64,000 nt of DNA. Origin: Nostoc sp. TCL26-01. Its GTDB lineage: Bacteria > Cyanobacteriota > Cyanobacteriia > Cyanobacteriales > Nostocaceae. The notes beneath the pieces are model-generated. The model ran no database searches, had not been told where the DNA came from, and worked only from the letters and a program-made list of their open reading frames with translations. Below are positions 34,671-44,449 of this stretch, in pieces (positions within the stretch are counted from its first letter, which is position 1; every line of letters begins with the position of its first letter). The position numbers and the translations under genes were made by a program. The stretch is taken from positions 6,166,809-6,230,808 of the forward strand of contig NZ_CP040297.1 of NCBI RefSeq assembly GCF_013393945.1, read 5' to 3'.

Positions 34671-37634
34671 CTATTTCGCTGCTTCATTTAACTTGGTGCG
34701 TAAATTTTCCCAACTTACACCGGCAAGGCTGGGGAGGACAACATGAGCCGCACCTACACGCTCAACAGGGCCAAGTCCTACAGCCCACATTCCCCCAGCT
34801 AAAGCAGCTTCAACACCTGCGGCTGCGTCTTCTACAACTACACATTGTTGTGGTTCTAAGCCTAATTGATGGGCGGCGTAGAGGAATAAATCGGGTGCTG
34901 GTTTGGGTTTTTCCACGCTGTAACCATCAGCGATCGCATCTACTTTATCAGCAATGCCCAATCTTTGGATCACTGTCTTAGCATTTTTGCTAGCTGAACC
35001 AATAGCAATTTTTATCCCAGCTTGCCGTAGTTCTTCTAAGAGTGGCACAGCCCCTGGTAATAAATCTTGAGGTGTAATATGTTCTATTGATTCCACATAG
35101 TAGCGGTTTTTACGTTCCATCATCTCTTGAATTTGTGCTTCGGAATAAGGTCTATCCCCAATAATCAGCATCAAGGAAGCGCGGCGAGATACACCCCGCA
35201 AGGCTTCATTTGCTTGGCGATTAAAAGGTATGCCCTCTTCATCTGCTAGTTTTTGCCAGGCTAAATAGTGGTATTCTGCTGTATCTGTTAACACACCATC
35301 TAGGTCGAAGATAAATCCTTGGATGGGGGAGTGGGGAGTGGGGAGTGGTGAGTGCTGAGTGGTGAGTCCTGAGTGAGGGAGTGAGGGAGTGAGGGAGTGA
35401 GGAGGGTATGAATAATTTTTTCCTTGTGCTTCAACTTCCCCAGTCAAATCAAACTTGTACCACTGTCCACGCCAGTGTAGTTGAAACTTCAGGCGTGTCC
35501 AACCAGGGGGGAGATGGGGGTTGGCGATGGGGCCTTGTTCGGTGAATTGGATACCACCAAAGCCAAAAATTACTGCTTGCCAAACACCGCCGGCACTTGC
35601 GCCGTGGATGCCATCATTGGTGTTGCCTCGGCTATCTGCTAAATCTACCATGAGGGCTTGCATAAAGCGATCGTAGGCTGTGGCTGATTTGCCTAAGTCG
35701 GAGGCTAGGATGGCATGAATGGCTGGCCCCAGGGATGAACCATAGGTGATATCTGTTCTGGGTGCATAATAATCCCAGTTAGTTTCTAAGGCTTGTTGGT
35801 TGTAGGGAAATTCTGCGGAGGGGCGCATCAAGTAGAGTAACATGAGGACATCGGGTTGCTTAAGAACTTGGTGTTGGTTAGCTCCATCAATACCCAAGAT
35901 GGCTTGCATTGATTTCTGGCGTGGTTCGTAGTCTTGTAAATTGATATCTTTCAATTGGAAAAATCCCTCAAATTGCTCAATTAAACCAGTTGAAGAGTCG
36001 GAGAAAAGGCAGATTTTTTTGATGATGTCTTGCCAATGGGCTGAGATTTCTCTGGTGATTTGCAGTTTGTGTTCCAGTTCGTTAGCTCGTTCGGGGAAAG
36101 TGTGCAGCAACCAGTAATGGACTTTGAGTGCCTTTTCCAGATGCCATTGCACCATGCGGTTAGTGAAGGTATTGTTGTGAACAAATTCGTGGTACTCGTC
36201 TGCACCAATTACGCCACGAATCTCATATCTATCAGCCTGGGAATTAAATTCGACTCGGCTACTCCAGAAAATAGCAGTATCTAAGATGATCTCTGCACCG
36301 TAATCGCGCATCCATTCATCATCGCCGGTAGCTTGCCAGTATTGCCACACAGCATAAGCAATATCTGCACTGTTGTGAATTTCGCGATCGCGACACCATA
36401 TTCTCACATCTTCACCATAATAATCATCTGGCAACGCCCAACGTGGTGTGACTTCATCACCTGTATCAGCACTTTCCCACGCAAACATCGACCCTTTAAA
36501 CCCGTAGTGAGAGGCTTTACGTCTCGCGCCATTGATGGTGTGATAGCGGTATGTGAGTAAGTTTTTGGCTATGGTTGGTTGAGTAAAAATAAAAAAGGGC
36601 AAGATAAAAATTTCTGTATCCCAAAAAACATGACCACGATAGCCAAATCCTGATAGAGTCTTAGCGGGAATACTCACTTTGTCGTCATACCTGGGGGCAG
36701 CGATGAGGAGTTGAAAGAGGTTGTAACGCACGGCAAAGGCGGCTGTCTCATCCCCTTCTATTACTATGTCGCTTTGTTGCCACACTTCATCCCAGGCTTG
36801 TTTGTTAGCTATCAGTAAAGTGTTGTATTTTGGTAGTTGCGTCAATTTTTCTCTAGCTGCTGCAACTGGTGTATCTACTTCTCTTGATGTAAATACTGTT
36901 ACCAGCTTCTCAACAGTGACAGTTTGTTGTGATGCTGCCAAGAAACTGGCGCTGATGGTGGGATATCCAGGTACACTGCTGACTTGTAACGAGGCTTGTG
37001 CGCCGAATATGTCCACCTTGGTAGCCATACCAATTTCCATGCGTGAGCCACGGGTATGACTTTGAAACCAAATACCTTGGTCAGTTTTACCTTGCTCTAA
37101 ATCTTCCCAATGGTTGAAACCTTGGTTTTCTGCATAGCCGTTAATACTAGCTTGAATTTCAATGACCGCATCACTATCAAGAGGTGTAATTTGACAGCGC
37201 TGACCCAGAATATGTTGATCTGCTAAACTGGCGAAGCGTTCAAAATGAATCTCGATAGTTTTGCCACTAGGACTACGCCAACGTAGGGAACGACTGAGCA
37301 AACCTTGACGCAAATCCAGCTGACGCTCATATTGTAATACTTCTCCCTGATCCGTACGGAAGCGATCGCCATTAATTGTAACTATAAGTGGTAACCAATC
37401 AGGACAATTTGCTAGCTCTGTATACACCACCGGCACATCATCATAAACCCCATGAATAAATGTTGCAGGCAAAGCATCTGTATAGCCTTCCTCTAAACTA
37501 CCTCTTGTGCCTAAGTAGCCATTACCAATGGTAAAGACAGTTCCTCTAGAATGTAACTGCTGAGGCTCAAACCTAGTTTCAGTTAATATCCAGTCTTGAT
37601 AGATAAAATCACGAAAAGGACATTTTGTATTCAT
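34671..37634 (-). CDS. Family 65 glycoside phosphorylase fused to beta-phosphoglucomutase
   Basis: A 987-residue two-enzyme fusion. Residues 1-740 are a GH65 phosphorylase (maltose/trehalose/kojibiose type) with the catalytic Glu in GVIGADEYHEFVHNN. After a low-complexity linker (about 745-770), residues 771-987 are a HAD beta-phosphoglucomutase: FDLDGVLTDTAEYHYLAW gives the nucleophile and acid-base Asp pair, then RGVSRR and VVVEDAAAGVEAA. Phosphorolysis of a disaccharide yields beta-glucose 1-phosphate, which the second domain converts to glucose 6-phosphate. In many bacteria these are two adjacent genes. Disaccharide specificity is unresolved. Confidence 0.92.
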   Translation of the reverse strand: MNTKCPFRDFIYQDWILTETRFEPQQLHSRGTVFTIGNGYLGTRGSLEEGYTDALPATFIHGVYDDVPVVYTELANCPDWLPLIVTINGDRFRTDQGEVLQYERQLDLRQGLLSRSLRWRSPSGKTIEIHFERFASLADQHILGQRCQITPLDSDAVIEIQASINGYAENQGFNHWEDLEQGKTDQGIWFQSHTRGSRMEIGMATKVDIFGAQASLQVSSVPGYPTISASFLAASQQTVTVEKLVTVFTSREVDTPVAAAREKLTQLPKYNTLLIANKQAWDEVWQQSDIVIEGDETAAFAVRYNLFQLLIAAPRYDDKVSIPAKTLSGFGYRGHVFWDTEIFILPFFIFTQPTIAKNLLTYRYHTINGARRKASHYGFKGSMFAWESADTGDEVTPRWALPDDYYGEDVRIWCRDREIHNSADIAYAVWQYWQATGDDEWMRDYGAEIILDTAIFWSSRVEFNSQADRYEIRGVIGADEYHEFVHNNTFTNRMVQWHLEKALKVHYWLLHTFPERANELEHKLQITREISAHWQDIIKKICLFSDSSTGLIEQFEGFFQLKDINLQDYEPRQKSMQAILGIDGANQHQVLKQPDVLMLLYLMRPSAEFPYNQQALETNWDYYAPRTDITYGSSLGPAIHAILASDLGKSATAYDRFMQALMVDLADSRGNTNDGIHGASAGGVWQAVIFGFGGIQFTEQGPIANPHLPPGWTRLKFQLHWRGQWYKFDLTGEVEAQGKNYSYPPHSLTPSLPHSGLTTQHSPLPTPHSPIQGFIFDLDGVLTDTAEYHYLAWQKLADEEGIPFNRQANEALRGVSRRASLMLIIGDRPYSEAQIQEMMERKNRYYVESIEHITPQDLLPGAVPLLEELRQAGIKIAIGSASKNAKTVIQRLGIADKVDAIADGYSVEKPKPAPDLFLYAAHQLGLEPQQCVVVEDAAAGVEAALAGGMWAVGLGPVERVGAAHVVLPSLAGVSWENLRTKLNEAAK
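35325..35410. repeat. Heptamer tandem repeats inside a coding region
   Basis: GGGGAGTGGGGAGTGG-type and GGGAGTGAGGGAGTGA-type tandem units, the same class as the intergenic heptamers, lie inside the fusion gene and encode its Pro/Ser/His-rich linker (SLTPSLPHSG, PLPTPHSP). Confidence 0.85.
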
Positions 37635-37671
37635 ATAGGAATCCGATTTAATTACTGAAATAATTTACGTA

Positions 37672-37878
37672 GGTAGGCAATAGGGAATAGGCAATAGGCA
37701 ATAGGTAAGAAGTTTCTTGACTGGTACTGATTTTTTTCAATAATCGAATATTAGTCTTATGGGAGTCATGAGTAACGAGTGCTGAGTAGAGAGTGAGGGA
37801 GTGAGGGACAAGAAGAGAACCTTTTGACTATTGCCTATTGCCTATTCCCTATTGCCTATTTATTGCCTATTGCCTCTG
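37672..37878. repeat. Heptamer repeats in opposite orientations
   Basis: GGCAATA units (four in tandem near 37676) and ATTGCCT units (several near 37830-37875) are complementary, so the gap can form a long hairpin. A GAGTGCTGAG stretch lies between. No gene. Confidence 0.75.
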
Positions 37879-37879
37879 A

Positions 37880-40285
37880 CTATTGACCATTCAAAAGCTT
37901 TTCGGCTCTAGGTTTATAGATGAGATGAAAGAGACTTTCCATGTAACGGACTCTGGCTTCGCATTTTTCTGGGCTGACTAAGTTCCAGAAACTGTACATT
38001 TTAGTTAGAGATAAGAGTTGGTTGGTATGGAGTTGCCAATTGTATTTTTGGTGAATTCGCTGGCTGACCCATGTGGAAATTTCTTGCCAATATTCGGGAT
38101 GAGTATCACACTGCTCTAAGAATGCCAAGATTCTTTTGGCTGTGCCTGGAAAATCTGTAGGATTAATGTAGAAGCGATCGCTGCGATCGTCGATAATTTC
38201 TAAAGAACCTCCAAATTTCGTGGCGAAGGTTGGTAAACCAGAAATCATCGCTTCTAAAATGCTTCGTCCAAAGGCTTCAAATAAAGCAAAGTGGACATAA
38301 ATTCCGCGATAGTCTGCCACAACACGGTAAGCTTCACCAAGTTCGCGGCTGAGTAGGCGCATCCCTAGCCAGCGAATATGTCCGTGGAGATGGTAACGGT
38401 TAATAATATCGTGGAGTTTTTGAATTTCTCTTGCTTCTTCTGGGTTGGTAGCTTCATCTAGGTTGAGCTTACTTGTGAGGATAATCAAGTTACAGTGTGC
38501 TTGTAATTCCTGACTTTGACCGAAGCATTCAGCTAAACCAGTCATATTTTTAATTGAGGTGATAGGTGCAACAGCAAAAATGGGTTGTTTATACGGTTGT
38601 TCTAAATCACCAAAGATTTGTGAGTCTTGCTGATGAAACAGGAGATTTTGGACTTGTTTAGTTAGCTGAGGATTTCGGTCTTCTATTTGGCTATGGGGAA
38701 AGAAGACTCGTTCATCAACTCCTGGTGGAACCATGTTGAATTTAGGACTAAACAGGTCAATGCCATCAACTACATGATATAGATGGGGCATCGTAAAAAA
38801 CTTGTAGGACTCGTACTGTCCCAAACTATCCGGTGTACCAACAATCTCTTGATAAGATGATGTGATGATAAAATCTGCTGCATTCATCGTGATTAAATCG
38901 GCAGTAAATTGTAACGAGAAGTGGTATTGAGTTTCAAAATCTTGCCAATATAAATTGCTAAATAAGTATTTGGGTTTTTCTAAAGAATGGGCAATATGGC
39001 AATGGGTGACTTGTAGCCGTCGGGCAAGTAGAAATGCCACTAAGTTACCATCGCTGTAATTACCAATAATTAAATTTGGTTTACCGGAGAATTGCACCAG
39101 CAGTTCTGTTTCGGCATCTAGGGCAAAGGTTTCTAAGTAAGGCCAAATCTCAGATTTAGATATCCAATTATTAGTAATTTCTGGATTAAATTCGCCAAAG
39201 GGAACACGCAATATCCAAGCATTTTCTGTATCCTTGACCTTTTCTAAGCGCAGATTACAATATGTACCCTCGCAGTTAGGAATCAGCCGGGTGAGGATAA
39301 TTACATGAGGTTTAATACCTAACATATCCAGACCCGCAAGTGTGATTTCTTCTCGCAGTTTATTTTCTAAACTACGTGCTTGTTCTAAAACATAGATGAC
39401 TTGACCTAAAGTTTCATCCCTACCCATCACATCCTCTTGGGCTACCCAGCCGTGGACAGAAACTAGAACGACTCGAAAGACTGCGGGAACACGGGCGACA
39501 AATGCTTCTAGTAAAGCTGGTTGCGGGCTATCAATAAGTTTTTCTAATAGCGTCAGGGTTTCCAGGACTCGGTGAGCTGTATTACCCCAGCCTGGTTCAA
39601 ATCCCAGTTCTTGCAAATCAACTCGGAATTTGGCGTAGGGTTCTTCAGGATGTTGCTCAGAAAGAAACTTGATAGCGTGGTGAATTTGTCTAGCTAAATG
39701 TATCCCGGAAGGAATACTTTTGCCTATGAGTAAGGGAATGCCATCGTATTGGAGTTTGCTTAAAGCTAAATATAGCAGTTCAAACCAATAATGAGGGTCA
39801 GTCACCATTTGACTGCACAGATAGCGGTTGAGGAAAGCTAAACCTTGACCGATGTTTCTAGGGTCGCTAATACTGGGGGATGCTTCGTAAAACGAGCTGA
39901 GGTCGATTTCTAAGATATTCGGTTCGTCGGCATTAACTAGGCGATCGCTCACATCTAACAACGCCTGCGGTGACATAAAATCAAACTGAGACAATTCTGA
40001 TGTCAGTCGCCAAACTTCTTGGCTAGCAATTTTCGGTCGCACCACCAACCAAGTACTCCCTTCTGCCAAAATCATTTCATGGGTGTATTGAATAAGTTTC
40101 CCAATTGAGGAAGAGTAGTAAAAATATGTAGGCTTTTGAGATTGATGACAGTATTGAGAAAAAGCCTGCAAAATCTCATTTCTCAAGAAGTAGCGTTTAC
40201 CTGAACCATCCAAGGCAAATATCAACTGTTGCAGAGCATCTTTTTCTTCACTATTAGCCAAAATAGCCTGAAGTAGTTCATACAT
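37880..40285 (-). CDS. susA: Sucrose synthase
   Basis: A sucrose synthase of 801 residues from ATG 40285 (MYELLQAILANSEEK), or 806 if ATG 40300 is used. It reversibly cleaves sucrose with UDP/ADP to nucleotide-sugar and fructose. N-terminal regulatory region: SEEKDALQQLIFALDGSGKR. Catalytic GT-B region: PHVIILTRLIPNCEGT, PDFILTS-like ADFIITSSYQEI, and the nucleotide-sugar E-x7-E motif EAFGRSILE with GLPTFATKFGG. In heterocystous cyanobacteria SusA supplies carbon for glycogen and nitrogen fixation (established for Anabaena). It is on the same strand as the downstream phosphorylase fusion, suggesting a joint role in disaccharide use. Confidence 0.95.
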   Translation of the reverse strand: MYELLQAILANSEEKDALQQLIFALDGSGKRYFLRNEILQAFSQYCHQSQKPTYFYYSSSIGKLIQYTHEMILAEGSTWLVVRPKIASQEVWRLTSELSQFDFMSPQALLDVSDRLVNADEPNILEIDLSSFYEASPSISDPRNIGQGLAFLNRYLCSQMVTDPHYWFELLYLALSKLQYDGIPLLIGKSIPSGIHLARQIHHAIKFLSEQHPEEPYAKFRVDLQELGFEPGWGNTAHRVLETLTLLEKLIDSPQPALLEAFVARVPAVFRVVLVSVHGWVAQEDVMGRDETLGQVIYVLEQARSLENKLREEITLAGLDMLGIKPHVIILTRLIPNCEGTYCNLRLEKVKDTENAWILRVPFGEFNPEITNNWISKSEIWPYLETFALDAETELLVQFSGKPNLIIGNYSDGNLVAFLLARRLQVTHCHIAHSLEKPKYLFSNLYWQDFETQYHFSLQFTADLITMNAADFIITSSYQEIVGTPDSLGQYESYKFFTMPHLYHVVDGIDLFSPKFNMVPPGVDERVFFPHSQIEDRNPQLTKQVQNLLFHQQDSQIFGDLEQPYKQPIFAVAPITSIKNMTGLAECFGQSQELQAHCNLIILTSKLNLDEATNPEEAREIQKLHDIINRYHLHGHIRWLGMRLLSRELGEAYRVVADYRGIYVHFALFEAFGRSILEAMISGLPTFATKFGGSLEIIDDRSDRFYINPTDFPGTAKRILAFLEQCDTHPEYWQEISTWVSQRIHQKYNWQLHTNQLLSLTKMYSFWNLVSPEKCEARVRYMESLFHLIYKPRAEKLLNGQ

Positions 40286-40462
40286 GACAATTATCACCAC
40301 TCTATCCAGGTCACGACCTCATTTTTTTCTCCTCATCAACTCTAGTTTTCGTAATGGCGCACAGAGGTACATTTCCCTTGTTGACCTTTGTATAGTAGAT
40401 AGACTTTAATGCTTGTGGCTTCTAGCTTGGGGATGAAAAGGCGAAGAGATGTAGAAATGTAG

Positions 40463-40525
40463 GGTGTGTTACGGCTGTGCAAGGATTTGGAAGTTTGAGA
40501 AAGTAAAAATGAGCCGTAACGCACC
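40463..40525. repeat. Hairpin repeat GGTGTGTTACGGCT
   Basis: 14-bp inverted repeat with one mismatch (GGTGTGTTACGGCT/AGCCGTAACGCACC) around a 35-base loop, in the 446-base gap between susA and the next gene. The rest of the gap is AT-rich and should hold the susA promoter; no NtcA-type GTA-N8-TAC seen. Confidence 0.65.
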
Positions 40526-40747
40526 ATGTTTCTATTTCACATTTAAAGGAAATTGGTATTATGCCGCAATGACATAGAAAAAAGTGGGATACTCCCAATT
40601 AGAGGTAGACTAAATTTTGATGATTAATATTCATGCCCACCTACTGATAATTCATGTCTTAAAGTCACTCTAGGGAAAGAACCCTTTATACATTTGATTT
40701 TTTAGATTGTATGGGTAAACATAAAAATTTTAATTCTTGAGCTAGCC

Positions 40748-41098
40748 ATGAGTGCAGAAAAACTAGAAAATCAAAATCATCAACCAGAAGAAATTAGACA
40801 ACCTGTTAGTGAAGATTGGCATTCCCGTGAAGAACCTAATGTCAAAGAAAGAAACTTAACTGCCAACCCAGGAGATAGAATTGCCGAAGATGCGCAATCA
40901 GTAGAAGAAAAAGCCAAACAAGTAGCCGTCGATGTTCCAGACATCACAGGTGATCAAATTACAGTACCTACCTACTTTGTGGTCGAATACCCTGATGGAG
41001 AGAAAAAAGCACTCCACCATGTCAAAGATGCAGAAGAGATTTCTGATGCCATTCGCCAAGCCAGAGTAGATGAAGACGGAAATCGTATTTGGTGGTAA
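40748..41098 (+). CDS. Hypothetical acidic protein
   Basis: A 116-residue protein, very polar. Residues 1-65 are Glu/Asn/Gln-rich and probably disordered; residues 70-116 form a compact unit (TYFVVEYPDGEKKALHHVKD and AIRQARVDEDGNRIWW) seen in small cyanobacterial proteins of unknown role. Start ATG 40748. No clear operon partner. Confidence 0.65.
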   Translation: MSAEKLENQNHQPEEIRQPVSEDWHSREEPNVKERNLTANPGDRIAEDAQSVEEKAKQVAVDVPDITGDQITVPTYFVVEYPDGEKKALHHVKDAEEISDAIRQARVDEDGNRIWW

Positions 41099-41154
41099 TC
41101 AGCACACTCAAATAACAATTAGAACTTACGGACTCAACCAATAAACCCTTCTGA

Positions 41155-41365
41155 GGGTGGTCAATAGTTCATAGTCAAAGGGAGCCAGCTGCTTGCGTAT
41201 TTTTCCCCGGCAGTTCGCTCAAGTCAAGCCACTGCGTTGCGTATTTTTCCCCCGTTGTAGCAAGTGGCGCGGGAAACCCGCCCACGCGACTGCCTTCCCG
41301 TTGTGCAGACTGGCGTTAAAAATCAAGTTTTTTTGGACTATTGACTATTGACTATTGACAACAAA
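41155..41365. repeat. Composite intergenic repeats
   Basis: The gap before the Tab2-like gene contains two copies of TTGCGTATTTTTCCCC, a GGCGCGGGAAACCCGCC hairpin and tandem ATTGACT heptamers. No gene on either strand. Confidence 0.65.
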
Positions 41366-41485
41366 GCCAGAAAACTTAGTGACACTGCATAAGTCCTAAC
41401 AATGTCCTTCCTTCACCAGCTACAGTGATTTTGTGGTAATACTGAAAAGCGGGTATGAGATAGCTGTTGATGAAGAGAGTAAATA

Positions 41486-42283
41486 ATGAGTCTGGTCTGG
41501 CAAGCTGATTTTTATCGTAGTCCCGTGCAAACGGTAGATGGACAGATTTTCTGGGAGTTGTTGATTTGTGATGCAACTCGCAGCTTTGAGTATACAGCTA
41601 CCTGTCTTCAGTCAGCAGCTAATTCTAGTTGGTTGACTAGCCAAATTCAACTAGCGGCTGGGGAAAAACTACCGGATGTGATTCAAGTATTTCGCCCCCA
41701 GTCTTTGAGTTTACTGACAGCAGCAGGACGAAATTTAGGTATCAATGTCGAACCACAACGCCAGACTTTAGCCTTAAAACAATGGTTGCAAGAAAAGCAA
41801 TATCCCATAGCTGTAGACAAGCCCCCACCAGTACCGTTACCAGAAAACTTGTGGGGAGATGAATGGCGCTTGGCCACACTCCAGGCTGGTGAGATTGTAG
41901 ATTTATTTAGCGATCGCCTCATTCCTATTTTATCCATACCAGAAGCCCTCAAACCGATTAATTTAGGCTTGGCATCAACAGTGGCAATTCCCGGTATAGT
42001 AATTTATGGTGGTAGGCGATCGCTACGTCTAGCACAATGGATTGCCGAAACACGTCCAGTATCACTAAATTATATTCCTGGTGCGCCCGATGGTTTGGTA
42101 TTAGAAGCAGGTTTAGTAGATAGATGGATTTTAGTCACCTTTGTAGATACAGAAGTGGCGGCGGCGGCAAAAGTTTATGAACAACGCAAACAGCAAAGTC
42201 GAGGATTGCACTTTTTATTAGTACAACCTGATGATTCGGGTATGACTTATAGTGGTTTTTGGTTGTTGCAAGCAACAGTATAA
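41486..42283 (+). CDS. Tab2/Atab2 family RNA-binding protein
   Basis: A 265-residue protein of the Tab2/Atab2 family, found only in oxygenic phototrophs. In algae and plants these bind leaders of photosystem mRNAs and promote translation of photosystem I subunits. Seen: WQADFYRSPVQTVDGQIFWE at the N terminus, DVIQVFRPQSLSLLTAAG (about 68-85), and the C-terminal ILVTFVDTEVAAAAKVYEQR with the family ending SGFWLLQA. Full length. The cyanobacterial function is presumed similar. Confidence 0.88.
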   Translation: MSLVWQADFYRSPVQTVDGQIFWELLICDATRSFEYTATCLQSAANSSWLTSQIQLAAGEKLPDVIQVFRPQSLSLLTAAGRNLGINVEPQRQTLALKQWLQEKQYPIAVDKPPPVPLPENLWGDEWRLATLQAGEIVDLFSDRLIPILSIPEALKPINLGLASTVAIPGIVIYGGRRSLRLAQWIAETRPVSLNYIPGAPDGLVLEAGLVDRWILVTFVDTEVAAAAKVYEQRKQQSRGLHFLLVQPDDSGMTYSGFWLLQATV

Positions 42284-42563
42284 TTCCGGTTTTTATCGTA
42301 AGTATATTAAAACTCTAGTACAAAATCATTAATTCAGTAATTATTCTGAGAAGAACTAAAAAATATTTGCGATTTATTTACCAAGAGTCCATAGCAGCTT
42401 TACCCAATTAGGTCTACCGATTTCCTAAACTAGTGATGTAAGTTCAGCTACCCAATACAGCTAGATACTGATCGCGCTTTCTATCGTTTCCACTGCCAAA
42501 AAGTTTAATTCTGGAAGCCGTAATAGTATAAAACATCACTACAATAATAAGGAAGACCAGTAA

Positions 42564-44024
42564 ATGAATCAGACTTTTCAGAAACTTGTAATTGGTGCAT
42601 CAATGGCTGTTGGCGTAAGTGCGATCGCCACCACTCCAGCACACGCTGTCACCTTTTCTTTCAACAATCTGAATGAGATAAAAACCTACACAGGTGGCTC
42701 TAACGGTAGCTTTACAACAGGTAATAAAACCGCAGCCATTAAAGCTCTAACTGATAAAGACCCCACTTCTAATGTGGAACTTTGGCATAGCACTGAAAAT
42801 CCCACAGCTAATGTTGGCTTTACTGCCACAAAAGGGCAATACTCAGCAACAGTTACTAGTGTGACTGCTAGCGACTGGAATAGTTTTGGTTCTCAATGGT
42901 TGGGTGATTTGTTGGCTAAATATCAGCCATTCCAGTCAGTATGGAATGGTTTTTCTGCTGATAGCAAGTCTCTAGTAACTAGTTCTTTTGCTTCATTGGG
43001 AATGGGCGACCCTAACGTCGGCGATTTCCGATTTGGTCAAAATGGGGGTGTAGAACTGAAGTTGATCGGTCACTTGGATGTTAAGAGCAAACTCTCAGCA
43101 CTGATTTCTACAAAAATTTCTCAAAAGTGGAATGAGATTAAACCCAGTCCACAGTCACCTATCCCCACTCTGGCTGAAGTTAACACTCTGCTTTCACAAG
43201 CACAAACACAACTAAATGCAATTCCTGGACAAATTACCACACTGCAAACCCAGCTAAATGCAATTCCTGGACAAATTACCACACTGCAAACCCAGCTAAA
43301 TGCAATTCCTGGACAAATTACCACACTGCAAACCCAGCTAAATGCAATTCCCGGACAAATTGCCACACTGCAAACCCAGCTAAATGCAATTCCTGGACAG
43401 ATTACCGCACTGCAAACACAACTAAATCTAATTCCCAATACAACTGCTAATGCCAGTGCGAGGTTAGCAATCACAAATCAAATTACCGCACTCAACACTG
43501 CGAGGAATACAACCATACCAAATCAAATTGCTGCACTCAACACGGCGAGGAATACAACCCTACCAAATCAAATTGCTGCACTCAACACGGCGAGGAATAC
43601 AACCCTACCAAATCAAATTGCTGCACTCAACACTGCGAAGAATACAACTCTACCAAACCAAATTGCTCAACTCAACACGGCGAAGAATACAACTCTACCA
43701 AACCAAATTGCTGCACTCACATCATTTAAAGATGTACTCAACTTGCAAGCTGCTGTAAACAACTATGAAGGCGAAATTGGTGCTAGTGAAATTGCTAAGG
43801 TAGTTGTAGGTGATCAGACTTACTTCGCTTATAGCTTTGACTCAATTGCATCTGGTATTACTGCTTCTGATGATGGTGTATCCTACAGTGCTATCTACAA
43901 TTGGAGTACACCTGATTATGTGGCTAGTTCTACCTCAGTTCCCGAACCTTCTATTGTGCTGGGTTTAATGGGTGTTGTTGGTGTGTTTGCTACAAAACGC
44001 CAGTTTAAAAAAGTTTCTGGCTGA
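42564..44024 (+). CDS. PEP-CTERM sorted protein with tandem-repeat coiled coil
   Basis: A 486-residue exported protein. A signal peptide ends near TTPAHA (residue 29). Residues 30-210 form a beta-rich domain. Residues 215-385 consist of two repeat blocks: about five copies of LNAIPGQITTLQTQ (14 residues), then five copies of IAALNTARNTTLPNQ (15 residues). The C terminus has the sorting signal VPEPS plus a hydrophobic helix and a basic end (KRQFKKVSG). PEP-CTERM signals direct processing by exosortase to the outer envelope. Likely a surface or matrix protein. Confidence 0.85.
   Translation: MNQTFQKLVIGASMAVGVSAIATTPAHAVTFSFNNLNEIKTYTGGSNGSFTTGNKTAAIKALTDKDPTSNVELWHSTENPTANVGFTATKGQYSATVTSVTASDWNSFGSQWLGDLLAKYQPFQSVWNGFSADSKSLVTSSFASLGMGDPNVGDFRFGQNGGVELKLIGHLDVKSKLSALISTKISQKWNEIKPSPQSPIPTLAEVNTLLSQAQTQLNAIPGQITTLQTQLNAIPGQITTLQTQLNAIPGQITTLQTQLNAIPGQIATLQTQLNAIPGQITALQTQLNLIPNTTANASARLAITNQITALNTARNTTIPNQIAALNTARNTTLPNQIAALNTARNTTLPNQIAALNTAKNTTLPNQIAQLNTAKNTTLPNQIAALTSFKDVLNLQAAVNNYEGEIGASEIAKVVVGDQTYFAYSFDSIASGITASDDGVSYSAIYNWSTPDYVASSTSVPEPSIVLGLMGVVGVFATKRQFKKVSG
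43208..43435 (+). repeat. 42-bp tandem repeats in the PEP-CTERM gene
   Basis: Just over five nearly identical 42-bp units (CAGCTAAATGCAATTCCTGG and continuing). Near-identity at silent positions suggests recent copy-number change. Confidence 0.88.
43477..43717 (+). repeat. 45-bp tandem repeats in the PEP-CTERM gene
   Basis: Five 45-bp units (CAAATTGCTGCACTCAACAC and continuing) plus a partial sixth. This is a second, unrelated repeat block, 41 bases after the first. Confidence 0.88.
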
Positions 44025-44059
44025 GACTGAGATTTCTTAACCAAAAAATAAATCGATCA

Positions 44060-44083
44060 AAGGGGCAATTGGCTCCTTTTTTT
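44060..44083 (+). terminator. Terminator after the PEP-CTERM gene
   Basis: AGGGGCAATTGGCTCCT folds into a 6-bp stem (one G-T pair) followed by eight T, 36 bases after the stop codon. The rest of the gap to 44449 holds an inverted repeat GAACCTTGA/TCAAGGTTC (44099-44129) and AT-rich DNA only. Confidence 0.8.
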
Positions 44084-44449
44084 ATGGGGACGGAATCAGA
44101 ACCTTGATTTCTTTGAGAGGTCAAGGTTCGGAAATTTAGTCATCAATACTACAATTAGTTGAAATTTTAAGTATATTTACTTGACTGAGGCGAATATCAT
44201 AATTTCTAGAAGGTGCTTTGGATTAGTGGGAAGAACCCCAAAAATCAGAGATTTAAATAACATTTTGCGGAATTTTATGTATTAGAATAATCTTATTAAT
44301 TGCTGACAAAAACAAAATTTAAACTTATCAATATCTGGTATTCCATTATCTAAGTTTATTTTTGAATACCTTGGTGGTTAAATTCTCTAAAACCTTGATT
44401 TCAGTATTTAACGCAAGTTATTGATTGTGAACTTCAAGTAATATGTAAA

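Noticed and set aside
36766..37059. Plus-strand frame with Cys-rich start inside the phosphorylase gene
   Set aside because: Shadow of the well-supported GH65 gene on the other strand.
37672..37878. Heptamer repeats as a possible replication origin or iteron array
   Set aside because: The same class of heptamers occurs in many gaps of the window and there is no DnaA-box cluster or rep gene.
43121..43474. Antisense Cys/Val-rich open frame
   Set aside because: It is the reverse reading of the 42-bp repeats; periodicity comes from the sense gene.
43208..43717. Regular repeats resembling a CRISPR array
   Set aside because: The units are contiguous, in frame with the PEP-CTERM gene and have no unique spacers; no cas genes are present.
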